From Xylophilus ampelinus (GTDB lineage: Bacteria; Pseudomonadota; Gammaproteobacteria; Burkholderiales; Burkholderiaceae_C), in contig NZ_CABFMN010000020.1 of assembly GCF_901875635.1 (NCBI RefSeq), positions 1-6,394 of the forward strand: 6,394 nucleotides of DNA, given 5' to 3'. A program made the translations under genes and the position numbers. The notes under the pieces are model-generated. The model searched no databases. It saw nothing but the letters and a program-made list of their open reading frames with translations, and was not told where the DNA came from. Position 1 is the stretch's first letter, and the number at the start of each line of letters is the position of its first letter. This document shows positions 1 to 5,429 of this stretch, in pieces.

Positions 1-72
1 ATATGTCGAGCCTACCAGAATCATCGAAATAACGAAGGACTTCCTGTCTACATAACCATTCACTTCACATAG
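1..72 (+). other. AT-rich left-edge segment, possible 3' end of a foreign ORF
   Basis: This stretch is about 40% GC, sharply lower than everything after it. Frame 1 is open from the window edge to a TAG at 70-72 and encodes about 23 residues ending GLPVYITIHFT. The pattern P-V-x3-T-I-x-F faintly recalls the last strand of TonB-type C-terminal domains, but that is only a resemblance. The opposite strand is also open across the stretch, so the coding direction is unsure. The segment does not resemble the N-terminal part of the DUF2958 gene it abuts. It is probably the far side of an insertion, deletion or recombination joint, or an assembly chimera. No IS terminal repeat could be recognised. 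Confidence 0.35.
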
Positions 73-252
73 TTCGGCCTCGCCGATCTCGGTTTGGGCT
101 TCCCGGAGATGGGCTTCTTCTGCCTCGACGAGCTCGCGGAAATCCGCGGGCACCTGCGACTGCCGATCGAGCAGGACACGGGCTTCCGCGCGACGCGGAC
201 CGTCAGCGCCTACGCGGCCGTCGCCCGGGCGGCCGGTCGAATCCAGGCCTGA
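73..252 (+). pseudogene. DUF2958 protein, C-terminal remnant
   Basis: The frame encodes 59 residues from FGLADLGLGFPEMGFF to VARAAGRIQA and a TGA stop. The remnant shows typical C-terminal features of DUF2958, a small family of unknown function common in proteobacterial ICEs and plasmids: FGLxDLGxGxPExG, then xELxxIRGxL, then a DxxFRxTxxxSAYAxxARAxGRI tail. Family members are usually a little over 100 residues, so roughly the N-terminal half is missing. The codon directly before the first conserved residue is an in-frame TAG (70-72), and upstream DNA changes composition abruptly. No start codon or ribosome binding site fits, so this is a truncated gene rather than one running off the window. 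It probably belonged to the same cargo cluster as the downstream DUF932 gene. Confidence 0.82.
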
Positions 253-266
253 GCAGATCGTCCAGC

Positions 267-295
267 GCCGCCGGCTACGCCGGCGGCTTTCTCTC
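267..295 (+). terminator. Intrinsic terminator after the DUF2958 remnant
   Basis: A perfect 9-bp stem, GCCGCCGGC (267-275) with GCCGGCGGC (279-287), is closed by a TAC triloop and followed by TTTCTCTC. It lies 14 bases past the DUF2958 stop. The stem is very stable. The T tract is short and interrupted, so termination may be partial. Confidence 0.65.
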
Positions 296-555
296 GTGCC
301 TTCTTCAGCGGACCGCGTTCGCGTTGCGTGCAGCCCAGACCGGACCGACTCGCCTTCGGCCTCGTGCTGGACAGGGGTGGGGGAGGGGGCTTGCCTGTGT
401 GTCTTCTCGATACCACGCGGTTCTCGCGTTCAAGGCCCTGCGCGCGCTGCGCGTGCTCGGCACCTGCGGTGCGCCTGTGGCGGCCTTGAGCGCTGCGCTG
501 CCGCGTGGACCAGGGGCGACGCAGGCAATCCCGCCTGTGCCATTTGGAGTCCACC
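296..555 (+). promoter_or_regulatory. Structured, G-rich leader upstream of the DUF932 gene
   Basis: About 260 bases precede the DUF932 start without a credible gene. They contain a G-run block (GGGG at 374-377, GGGGG at 379-383, GGGGG at 385-389) separated by single bases. Two adjacent TGC-triloop hairpins follow: 442-447 with 451-456 (6 bp, one G-U pair) and 460-464 with 468-472 (5 bp). A small AGCG-CTG-CGCT hairpin lies at 489-499. I could not identify convincing -35/-10 boxes. The length and density of structure suggest a long 5' untranslated leader with a regulatory role, which is inference. Confidence 0.45.
546..549 (+). promoter_or_regulatory. Ribosome binding site of the DUF932 gene
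   Basis: GGAG lies 6 bases before the ATG at 556. It decides between this start and the in-frame ATG at 505, which has no comparable site and would add 17 residues unlike the family. Confidence 0.75.
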
Positions 556-1386
556 ATGACTTTCGCCTCTTCACTTTCCTCGCCCTCGTCCTCGCATGCC
601 TGGGCCGCCCGGTCCTCGCTTTCGCTGCAGGATGTCGCTCGCCTGGCGCCCGCAGCCTTCGCCGATCAGGCCGCCGACACGACAGGATCCCGCTACGTCT
701 TCATCAGCACGCGCGACATCCTCTCGGCGCTCATGGACGCCGGGTTCGCACCGACCGGCGCCGTGCAGACGCGCTCACGCGCGGGGCAGGGCGCTCACGC
801 ACGGCACATGTTGCGCTTCCAGCCGGTGGTCGACCTCCTCTCGCTGGACGACGTGCTGGGCGAGATCGTGCTCATCAACTCGCACGACGGGCGCAGCGCC
901 TACCAGCTGCGGGCCGGGCTCTACCGGCCCGTGTGCACCAACGGCCTGCTGACGGCGATCGGGGACTTCGGGCTTGTACACGTGGGCCATCGCGGCAACG
1001 TCGTCGCCAACGTGGTCGAGGCGGCGCAACGCATCACGCGCGACTTCTCACGCGTGGGGGATGCCGTCGAGGCGATGCGCACCACCACGTTGACCGAGGG
1101 CCAGCAGCTGGAATTCGCACGCGATGCGCTGGCCGTACGGTTCCCGGGCGTCGTGCAACCGCCCGTGCAGCCTGCACAACTGCTCGAGCGTCGCCGGATG
1201 GCCGATGTGGGCGCCGATGTGTGGCGGACGTTCAATGCCGTGCAGGAGCACGTGCTGCGCGGCGGAGTCAGCGGCCGTACGGCCCAAGGTCGCGTCATGC
1301 ACACGCGTGGCATCCGCGCGATTCGAGAAAACGTTCGTCTCAATTCCGCGCTCTGGCAGGCCGCGTTGCGCCGCATCGGCCGTTGA
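556..1386 (+). CDS. DUF932 domain-containing protein
   Basis: The product is 276 residues and belongs to the DUF932 family of phage- and plasmid-type proteins, whose biochemical function is unknown. Family features are a central LINSHDGRSAYQLRAGLYRP block (about residues 107-126) followed by VCTNGL. The C-terminal half has TFNAVQEHVLRGG (225-237) and then GIRAIRENVRLNSALWQ (252-268). The first ~20 residues are Ser/Ala-rich and look disordered. The ATG at 556 is chosen because GGAG (546-549) sits 6 bases upstream and the DUF932-like sequence starts after it. An in-frame ATG at 505 would only add Arg-rich leader translation. The gene stands alone, with a long structured leader before it and a strong terminator after it. 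In ICEs such genes usually sit with DUF2958-type cargo, which fits the remnant upstream. The protein is probably cytoplasmic. Confidence 0.88.
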   Translation: MTFASSLSSPSSSHAWAARSSLSLQDVARLAPAAFADQAADTTGSRYVFISTRDILSALMDAGFAPTGAVQTRSRAGQGAHARHMLRFQPVVDLLSLDDVLGEIVLINSHDGRSAYQLRAGLYRPVCTNGLLTAIGDFGLVHVGHRGNVVANVVEAAQRITRDFSRVGDAVEAMRTTTLTEGQQLEFARDALAVRFPGVVQPPVQPAQLLERRRMADVGADVWRTFNAVQEHVLRGGVSGRTAQGRVMHTRGIRAIRENVRLNSALWQAALRRIGR

Positions 1387-1394
1387 CGCCATCG

Positions 1395-1424
1395 GGGGGC
1401 TGGCACCGCCAGCGCCCCATTTTT
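1395..1424 (+). terminator. Intrinsic terminator of the DUF932 gene
   Basis: The left arm GGGGGCTGGC (1395-1404) pairs with GCCAGCGCCCC (1408-1418), with one bulged G at 1414 and an ACC triloop. ATTTTT follows at 1419-1424. The hairpin begins within 10 bases of the DUF932 stop codon. Stem and T tract together make this the clearest Rho-independent terminator in the window, and it separates the DUF932 gene from the HTH gene. Confidence 0.88.
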
Positions 1425-1508
1425 CTGCCGGCTATGCGCGACCCGGCGCAAGCGTGCAAAAGCGGTGACTTTGGAGGTCGTCAGCCAAGAGGTTCAGAAT
1501 GCGCGTCC

Positions 1509-1991
1509 ATGACGAACATCGCATCCGCCCTGAAGGCCGAGATCGCGCGCGTTGCGCGCAAGGAAATCCGTGGCGAAATCGAAGGCTTGAAAAAAGCCAG
1601 CGCCCAGCACCGCACGGTCATCGCGCAGCTGAGACGCGAACTGGCCGTGCTGCAGAAAGCCCTCAAGGAGGGCCAGCGCTTGGCCGCTGCTCAGGCCCGC
1701 GCGGCGGGCCGCGCGTCGTCGAGTACCCAGCCGGTCGGCAGCATCGAGGACGATGGCACGCCGCGGCGCTTCAGCGCCAAGCGCCTGGCGGCCCATCGCA
1801 CCAAGCTCGGGCTCTCGGCCGCCGACTACGGAAAACTCGTCAGCATCAGCGGTGCGACCATCTACAACTGGGAGCAGGGCAAGACCCGTCCTTCGCCTGA
1901 ACAGGTTCAGGCGCTGGGCCTCGTGAAGCTCATGAGCCCGACGGTCATCAAGGCGCGTGTGGCCGAGTTGGGTTCGTCGTCGCCTGAATGA
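1509..1991 (+). CDS. Coiled-coil plus helix-turn-helix DNA-binding protein
   Basis: The product is 160 residues and probably a cytoplasmic regulator. Residues 1-65 (MTNIASALKAEIARVARKEI onward) are rich in Lys, Glu, Arg and Leu and look like a long amphipathic coiled coil. Residues 66-88 form a polar linker. Residues 88-145 carry an XRE-like helix-turn-helix with LGLSAADYGKLVSISGATIY and NWEQGKTRPSPEQ, where the W-E-x-G-K-x-x-P signature ends the recognition helix. The MTNIA start and overall layout recall a conserved-type HTH protein of Betaproteobacteria and Xanthomonads whose targets I cannot name. The start is set by the MTNIA N-terminus. The nearest purine-rich site (AAGAGG, 1487-1492) is 16 bases away and better spaced for an out-of-frame ATG at 1499. 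The gene follows the DUF932 terminator and converges on the minus-strand operon, so it probably has its own promoter within 1425-1508, which I could not define. Confidence 0.82.
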   Translation: MTNIASALKAEIARVARKEIRGEIEGLKKASAQHRTVIAQLRRELAVLQKALKEGQRLAAAQARAAGRASSSTQPVGSIEDDGTPRRFSAKRLAAHRTKLGLSAADYGKLVSISGATIYNWEQGKTRPSPEQVQALGLVKLMSPTVIKARVAELGSSSPE

Positions 1992-2005
1992 CGCGATGCC
2001 TGCCG

Positions 2006-2023
2006 GCTGCTGTCATCAGCAGC
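2006..2023. terminator. Hairpin between convergent genes
   Basis: GCTGCTG (2006-2012) and CAGCAGC (2017-2023) form a perfect 7-bp stem around TCAT. It lies 14 bases past the HTH gene stop and contains the stop codon of the minus-strand gene (2016-2018). It could serve both convergent units. There is no T tract on either side, so it may stabilise 3' ends rather than terminate by itself. Confidence 0.4.
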
Positions 2024-2348
2024 TGAGCGACGGGTTCAGGAGCTCGACGCCGGCGCCCTTGCACTTGATCCACGGGCCACCGGGGTGGCCCGTGCCATCC
2101 CACTCGGCCAGCGCGACCTCGGCGTCGCCAGCGTGCTCGTAGCAGTAGCGCAGCGAGTAGCCGATGGGGTCGATGCCGACGAGCAGCGCCGTCGTGAAAG
2201 CGAAATCCTTGATGGCGCAGACCAGGTCGTTGCGCATGGCGATCTCGCGGTAGCCCTGCGCTTCAAGCAGGGCGCGGCCGGCGGGGCTGAGATCCGGTGA
2301 AGGTGGTGTTCTGTGCCTGGTGTGGCGGGTCATCGTTGGGATCGTCAT
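2016..2348 (-). CDS. Conserved-type hypothetical protein, 110 aa
   Basis: I do not know a function for this protein. The first ~18 residues are basic and polar (MTRHTRHRTPPS). The body is compact: LSPAGRALLEAQGYREIAM (20-38), then DLVCAIKDFAFTTALLVGID (41-60), PIGYSLRYCYEH (61-72), and a Gly/Trp-rich end, EWDGTGHPGGPWIKCKGAG (82-100). The layout resembles small hypothetical proteins of ICEs and plasmids. Cys44, Cys69 and Cys96 do not form a clear metal site. Its ATG overlaps the stop of the DUF6283 gene in ATGA, which points to translational coupling as last gene of a three-gene operon. An alternative start at the second Met (2333) would remove five residues but lacks both the overlap and any ribosome binding site. 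Confidence 0.75.
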   Translation of the reverse strand: MTIPTMTRHTRHRTPPSPDLSPAGRALLEAQGYREIAMRNDLVCAIKDFAFTTALLVGIDPIGYSLRYCYEHAGDAEVALAEWDGTGHPGGPWIKCKGAGVELLNPSLSC

Positions 2349-2743
2349 GAATCACCGGCCTCGTCGCCGCTGGTGCATGCACCAGCGGTGCTGCGCAACT
2401 TCTCGAGTACCTCGGCGTAGTTGTCGTGCAGTGCGGGCCAGTCCGGTCCGGATTCCAGCCGGGCGGCGTCCAGGCGACCTTGCAGGATGCCCAGCCGTAC
2501 GCTGGGGTGAGCATGGCCCACGCTCGCGAGCCACCCTGCGCAATGGACCTCTGCGCCTACCTTCGACTGATGGCAAGCGAACATCGGCGCGCCGAAGTCG
2601 GGCCCTCGACCGCGATGGTCGGGGCAGGTCGCGGCCAGTTTCTCCGCCAGCGTCAGGCTGAAGTGGGGGATGTCCTGCGCGTCCTGATCCACGCGCCAAG
2701 GACAACTCGCGCAAGGTGGGCGGGGCGGCTTGGGCGCATTCAT
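2345..2743 (-). CDS. DUF6283 family cysteine-rich protein
   Basis: The product is 132 residues and fits DUF6283, a small family of unknown function. The N-terminal signature PPCASCPWR places Cys11 and Cys14 in a C-x2-C-P-W motif. Next come AEKLAATCPD (Cys40), GAPMFACHQSK (Cys57, His58), EVHCAGWLA (His67, Cys68) and VGHAHPSVRL (His77, His79). The Cys/His set (C11, C14, C57/H58, C68) is well suited to bind zinc or an iron-sulfur cluster, but no activity is established as far as I know. The C-terminal part, GPDWPALHDNYAEVLEKLR, is probably helical. It is the middle gene of the minus operon: 57 bases after the 88-aa gene, and overlapping the 110-aa gene by ATGA. The ATG at 2743 has no strong Shine-Dalgarno sequence and is chosen because the family signature begins just after it. 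Confidence 0.85.
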   Translation of the reverse strand: MNAPKPPRPPCASCPWRVDQDAQDIPHFSLTLAEKLAATCPDHRGRGPDFGAPMFACHQSKVGAEVHCAGWLASVGHAHPSVRLGILQGRLDAARLESGPDWPALHDNYAEVLEKLRSTAGACTSGDEAGDS

Positions 2744-2800
2744 GTGCCCATTGTCGCGGAGGGACCGCGCGCCTACGTGGGGTGGTGGCGCGTCGCGCGC

Positions 2801-3067
2801 TCAGTCCTCGTCCGGTCCGTCGGGATCGCTCGGGTGCGTCAGGCGGGTGTTGGCATGTCGCAAATTCGCCAGCGTTCGCGCCTCCTCGGCCTCGCGCAGG
2901 CTGCGCGCCGCGCGCCTGGCCACGTAGCCTGCGAAAAGGTTGTCGATCTCCTGGAGCCACCCGTCGGAGGGTGCGGGGCCGTCACTCTGGTTGACTGCCG
3001 GTGTGGGCATCGGCACGTTGACGCCGACGCGCGCAAGGATGTCGGCTTTCTGAAAGCTGCTGAGCAT
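2801..3067 (-). CDS. Hypothetical protein, 88 aa, first gene of minus operon
   Basis: I do not recognise a named domain. The N-terminus MLSSFQKADILARVGV looks like a short amphipathic helix. Residues 20-35 are a Pro/Ser-rich linker. Residues 37-73 form a predicted helix, WLQEIDNLFAGYVARRAARS followed by an Arg/Glu/Ala-rich stretch with alternating charges, which could be a coiled coil or nucleic-acid-contacting helix. The tail, HPSDPDGPDED, is acidic. There is no signal peptide or membrane segment. It is followed after 57 bases by the DUF6283 gene on the same strand, so the two are probably co-transcribed. The start at 3067 is the first reasonable ATG. Upstream bases show no strong ribosome binding site, so translation may be weak or controlled by the leader. 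Confidence 0.7.
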   Translation of the reverse strand: MLSSFQKADILARVGVNVPMPTPAVNQSDGPAPSDGWLQEIDNLFAGYVARRAARSLREAEEARTLANLRHANTRLTHPSDPDGPDED

Positions 3068-3083
3068 GGTGCTGTCGCTTGAC

Positions 3084-3106
3084 TGTCTCTGTGTTCGTGT
3101 CTCTGT
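3084..3106. repeat. Direct repeat TGTCTCTGT, two copies, 14-base period
   Basis: The nonamer TGTCTCTGT occurs exactly at 3084-3092 and 3098-3106, separated by GTTCG, in a T/C-rich tract of the leader of the minus operon. On the minus transcript it reads ACAGAGACA, 17-40 bases before the ATG at 3067. It could be an operator or a ribosome or protein contact site in the leader. The period is not a full helical turn multiple, so a DNA-binding dimer is less favoured. Confidence 0.5.
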
Positions 3107-3497
3107 CTTTGTTTGCCGGGCAGCCTAGGACTCCGGGACTCGGCGCGCTATCGGCGAAGGCGCCGATTTGCTGTCTTTCGGTGCACCCGCCTGTCGTGAC
3201 GCGGCCAAGCAGGGGTCGTCATCCTGGCACGCAGTTGTGACAGTGGCCGTCTCTCCCGCTCGCATCGACGGATCTCGCGTCATCGCGGTCCGTTCAAGGG
3301 CACTGGAGGCTGGACGGGCCTGCCACCTGTTGCTTGCGGTTCCCGGGACCGCCTCTTGTCCGACGCCTGGCTGCGGGCCTTACGGCCGCAAGGGTTCGGC
3401 TGCGCCCCCGTCCTCACCCGGTCCCTCCGCGGTGCGTCGGGCTGCGGCTTCCGGGCGGGCCCTGGCGGTCGCGCAGTCCTCGCCTCAAAGGCGCCGA

Positions 3498-3518
3498 GGC
3501 GGCTCCGCGGGAGCCGTC
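3498..3518 (+). promoter_or_regulatory. Hairpin just upstream of the 116-aa gene's ribosome binding site
   Basis: CGGCTCC (3500-3506) pairs with GGAGCCG (3510-3516) around a GCG triloop. One G-U and one further G-C pair extend it to 9 bp. It ends 14 bases before the purine-rich ribosome binding region (3532-3539). Its right arm contains GGAG, which could otherwise mimic a Shine-Dalgarno sequence, so the hairpin may mask a decoy site or regulate ribosome entry. Confidence 0.5.
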
Positions 3519-3545
3519 CGCTCCACCATCAGAGGCAGGTTCAAC

Positions 3546-3896
3546 ATGCATCCCTTCCACGATCCGCACAGCTTCGACCCGTCGCGCGCGACTAGCGAGC
3601 GCGCAGAGCCGCAGACGCCGTGCACCGACAGGTCCTGGCGGTACGCCCTGAGCGCTGACCGGCAGTGGGCGCTGGTTTGCGACGCCGAAGGCCGCAACCT
3701 GGCGGAGATCCATCGGCCTGCGGTGACGACCGGTCCGTTCGGCCGTACCAGGACGTTCGAAGAGGTCGTTGGTCTGATGGCTGCCGGCCCGGATCTGGTC
3801 GACTTGCTGGATGGCCTCGCTCGGTCCGGACAGCTGTCTGCCGATGCGCAATCGCAAGTGCACGCGCTGCTGTTGTGCATGCGTCGGCCCGAATGA
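3546..3896 (+). CDS. Hypothetical protein, 116 aa, with phage-type APDL-like motif
   Basis: I do not recognise a named family. The first ~28 residues are polar and His/Pro/Ser-rich (MHPFHDPHSFDPS). The middle, RSWRYALSADRQWALVCDAE (29-48) followed by GRNLAEIHRP, looks like two beta strands as in small phage proteins. The segment FEEVVGLMAAGPDLVDLLDG (about residues 71-90) resembles the A-N-A-x-L-I-A-A-A-P-D-L-L-x-A-L helix common at the end of small phage and prophage proteins of unknown role. The ATG at 3546 has AGGCAGG (3533-3539) with 6 bases of spacing. The in-frame extension back to 3168 is low-complexity and is rejected. The gene follows a long structured leader and ends one base before the stop of the convergent HEPN gene. 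Confidence 0.68.
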   Translation: MHPFHDPHSFDPSRATSERAEPQTPCTDRSWRYALSADRQWALVCDAEGRNLAEIHRPAVTTGPFGRTRTFEEVVGLMAAGPDLVDLLDGLARSGQLSADAQSQVHALLLCMRRPE

Positions 3897-3897
3897 C

Positions 3898-5325
3898 TCA
3901 GTCGCTCGTTTCGCTGTCGTACGGTCCCGGTGAGGTGGGGGCCTGCGGCGGGGCCGTCTGGCCCGCCGGAGCAGGCGGGCGGGCCAGGCTTCGGCGCAAC
4001 GCTTCGGCGAGGCGCATCGCCTGGCCGTGCTTCGGCGTGTCGGCCAGTGCCAGGTCGATCTCTCGACGCAGGATGCGGCCGCACAGTTCGCGCAGGCGCC
4101 GGTACTGCGTGTACTCGGCCTCGCTGAATTCGCCCTGCCCTCGGTGCACGATCTTCGAGCGCAGCTTGTAGATCGCCTTGAACTCTTTGGTGAGCGCCTC
4201 CCGCTCGCGTGCCGAGGACGCGATCAGATAGGCGCATCGGGTTGACAGCATGCCCGTGATGCCATCACCCTCTTCCGTGCCCAGCAGCACCTCGGTGCAG
4301 ATCGCGAGCTGCATGAAGCCCATCGCTGCATCCCTGTTCGCCCGGCTGTCGAAGAGCCAGCGGCCCGCGAGCATGAGCTGCGGCGCGTCCTGGCTGAGGT
4401 CGGGGGTGGCGACCACCGTGCGCAGGTGCGCCTCCAGGCTCGCGTGGGCCCCGCTGGCGATCTGCAACTTCTTCACGACCTCGCTCGCGCTGTCGTCCAG
4501 GTATTCGACATCCAGTGGCTGCAGTCCGTCCGGGTCTCGTCGCGAGATGTGCGCCTGCTCCAGCGGCGCCCGAAAGAACAGCCCGACCAGCGCAAAGAGC
4601 TCGATGCCCAGGCCCAGTCCGACGAACGCCTTGAAGAGCGTCTTGAAGCGCTCGTGCGACGGGGTCGGGTAGTGGAGCGAGATGAAGCCTTCGACCGCGA
4701 TGTAGAGGACCGTGCGCGGTCGGGTCAGGGGTGCGGGGGCGGGATCTAGCAGGCCGCCCTGGGCCGCGCCTGATGGCACGGGTGGCATCAGTGCGCCGAG
4801 CAGGCCCGGCGGACCTTCCGCCGGCACGGTTCCCGGCGCAGGCGGGGGGAACATCGGCGTTCCGGCGTGCCAGGAGCCCACGACAGCGACCTGGGCGCCG
4901 AGCACCTGGTCGACGCCCTGCGTGCGCAGGGCCGTAGTCAATGCTTCGGGCAGCTCGATCGCGATCAGATACGCGCGCGGCAGCGCCTCGATCAAGGACA
5001 CGAGCCGCTCGGCCAGCGCCGCGGCGTCAGCAAACGGATTCAGGTCGCACAGGTATTGCGCCGCCGTACGCACCCGCGGGTCGATCGCAGAGATTTCCTG
5101 AAAGATCGTGCCGAGGATCAGTGCCGCGAAGGGACGGCGACCGACCCACGTCTCCACCTGCTTGCCGACCTCAGCTCCGGCGGCGAGCAGCGGCGGCGCG
5201 CACTCGGCGTCCAATGCGAAGACCGTGCCCACGTCCAGGAACCCGCCCTCGCTCAATCGGACCTTGGGCAGCGCGTTGCGCAGCAATCCGATCAGCTTCT
5301 TTCGCAGGCGCTCATCCAGTTTCAT
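3898..5325 (-). CDS. Apea-like HEPN domain protein, 475 aa
   Basis: The C-terminal region (about residues 320-430) matches the Apea-like HEPN pattern. A helix, AAMGFMQLAICTEVLLG (333-349), is followed by STRCAYLIASSAREREALTK (361-380) and then IYKLRSKIVHRGQG, which carries R389-x4-H394, the HEPN R-x4-6-H motif. Many HEPN proteins are RNases or toxins or act in phage defence, but some are only RNA-binding. The N-terminal part (1-155) is mostly helical and unrecognised. Residues 157-203 are a Pro/Gly-rich linker, and the last ~28 residues are Pro-rich. A hydrophobic stretch at about 231-252 (FKAFVGLGLGIELFALVGLF) could contact a membrane or be a buried helix. The ATG at 5325 is set by AAGGA (5332-5336) 6 bases upstream. 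The frame runs open another 323 codons, but that translation is antisense-like junk. It lies 104 bases after a membrane protein gene on the same strand, suggesting an operon. Confidence 0.82.
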   Translation of the reverse strand: MKLDERLRKKLIGLLRNALPKVRLSEGGFLDVGTVFALDAECAPPLLAAGAEVGKQVETWVGRRPFAALILGTIFQEISAIDPRVRTAAQYLCDLNPFADAAALAERLVSLIEALPRAYLIAIELPEALTTALRTQGVDQVLGAQVAVVGSWHAGTPMFPPPAPGTVPAEGPPGLLGALMPPVPSGAAQGGLLDPAPAPLTRPRTVLYIAVEGFISLHYPTPSHERFKTLFKAFVGLGLGIELFALVGLFFRAPLEQAHISRRDPDGLQPLDVEYLDDSASEVVKKLQIASGAHASLEAHLRTVVATPDLSQDAPQLMLAGRWLFDSRANRDAAMGFMQLAICTEVLLGTEEGDGITGMLSTRCAYLIASSAREREALTKEFKAIYKLRSKIVHRGQGEFSEAEYTQYRRLRELCGRILRREIDLALADTPKHGQAMRLAEALRRSLARPPAPAGQTAPPQAPTSPGPYDSETSD

Positions 5326-5331
5326 GGTCGG

Positions 5332-5336
5332 TCCTT
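5332..5336 (-). promoter_or_regulatory. Ribosome binding site of the HEPN gene
   Basis: AAGGA on the minus strand sits 6 bases before the ATG at 5325. It fixes the HEPN start against the much longer open frame that continues to 6294. Confidence 0.8.
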
Positions 5337-5358
5337 GATGCGGTGATTGAAAGCGGCG

Positions 5359-5374
5359 CGAGTCCCCGGACTCG
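5359..5374 (-). promoter_or_regulatory. Intergenic hairpin proximal to the HEPN gene
   Basis: CGAGTC (5359-5364) and GACTCG (5369-5374) form a perfect 6-bp stem with a 4-base loop. It lies 22 bases upstream of the HEPN ribosome binding site. With the larger hairpin at 5385-5423 it makes a double-hairpin spacer between the membrane and HEPN genes. Confidence 0.55.
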
Positions 5375-5384
5375 GTGCCTCGTC

Positions 5385-5423
5385 CACGTTGCGACCCGCA
5401 TGCGGCGCTTGCGTCGCAACGTG
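5385..5423 (-). promoter_or_regulatory. Large intergenic hairpin after the membrane protein gene
   Basis: CACGTTGCGAC (5385-5395) and GTCGCAACGTG (5413-5423) are a perfect 11-bp inverted repeat. The 17-base interior contains the self-complementary CCGCATGCGG (5396-5405). On the minus transcript it begins 6 bases after the membrane gene's stop codon. It has no T tract, so it is more likely a processing, 3'-protection or attenuation element than a full terminator. As DNA it is also long enough to be a dimeric protein-binding site. Confidence 0.65.
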
Positions 5424-5429
5424 CGCATG

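Larger units (their letters stand above)
3068..3545. promoter_or_regulatory. Divergent structured intergenic region
   Basis: These 478 bases lie between the start of the minus operon (3067) and the start of the plus-strand 116-aa gene (3546), and must hold promoters for both. I saw no clear sigma-70 boxes. Structures include a direct repeat TGTCTCTGT (3084-3092 and 3098-3106), a 7-bp stem ATCGGCG/CGCCGAT with AAGG loop (3150-3167), and a near-palindrome GCGGT...ACCGC around TCCCGGG (3336-3352). There is also a hairpin at 3372-3390 (GGCC-TTAC-GGCC extended past a bulged G) and a strong 9-bp hairpin at 3498-3518 with GCG triloop just before the ribosome binding site. Open frames crossing it have low-complexity, non-protein-like translations. 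Confidence 0.5.

Noticed and set aside
324..1991. A 555-codon plus-strand open frame covering leader, DUF932 gene and HTH gene
   Set aside because: Only its last 160 codons (from 1509) encode a recognisable protein. The earlier part is Arg/Ala-rich translation antisense or out of frame to the DUF932 gene and runs through a strong terminator at 1395-1424.
2426..3082. A 218-codon plus-strand frame opposite the minus operon
   Set aside because: It lies antisense to the DUF6283 gene, which has a clear family signature, and its own translation has no recognisable domain or ribosome binding site.
3168..3545. In-frame upstream extension of the 116-aa protein
   Set aside because: The extension is Ala/Arg/Ser/Gly low-complexity and spans several strong hairpins, while the ATG at 3546 has a properly spaced purine-rich site.
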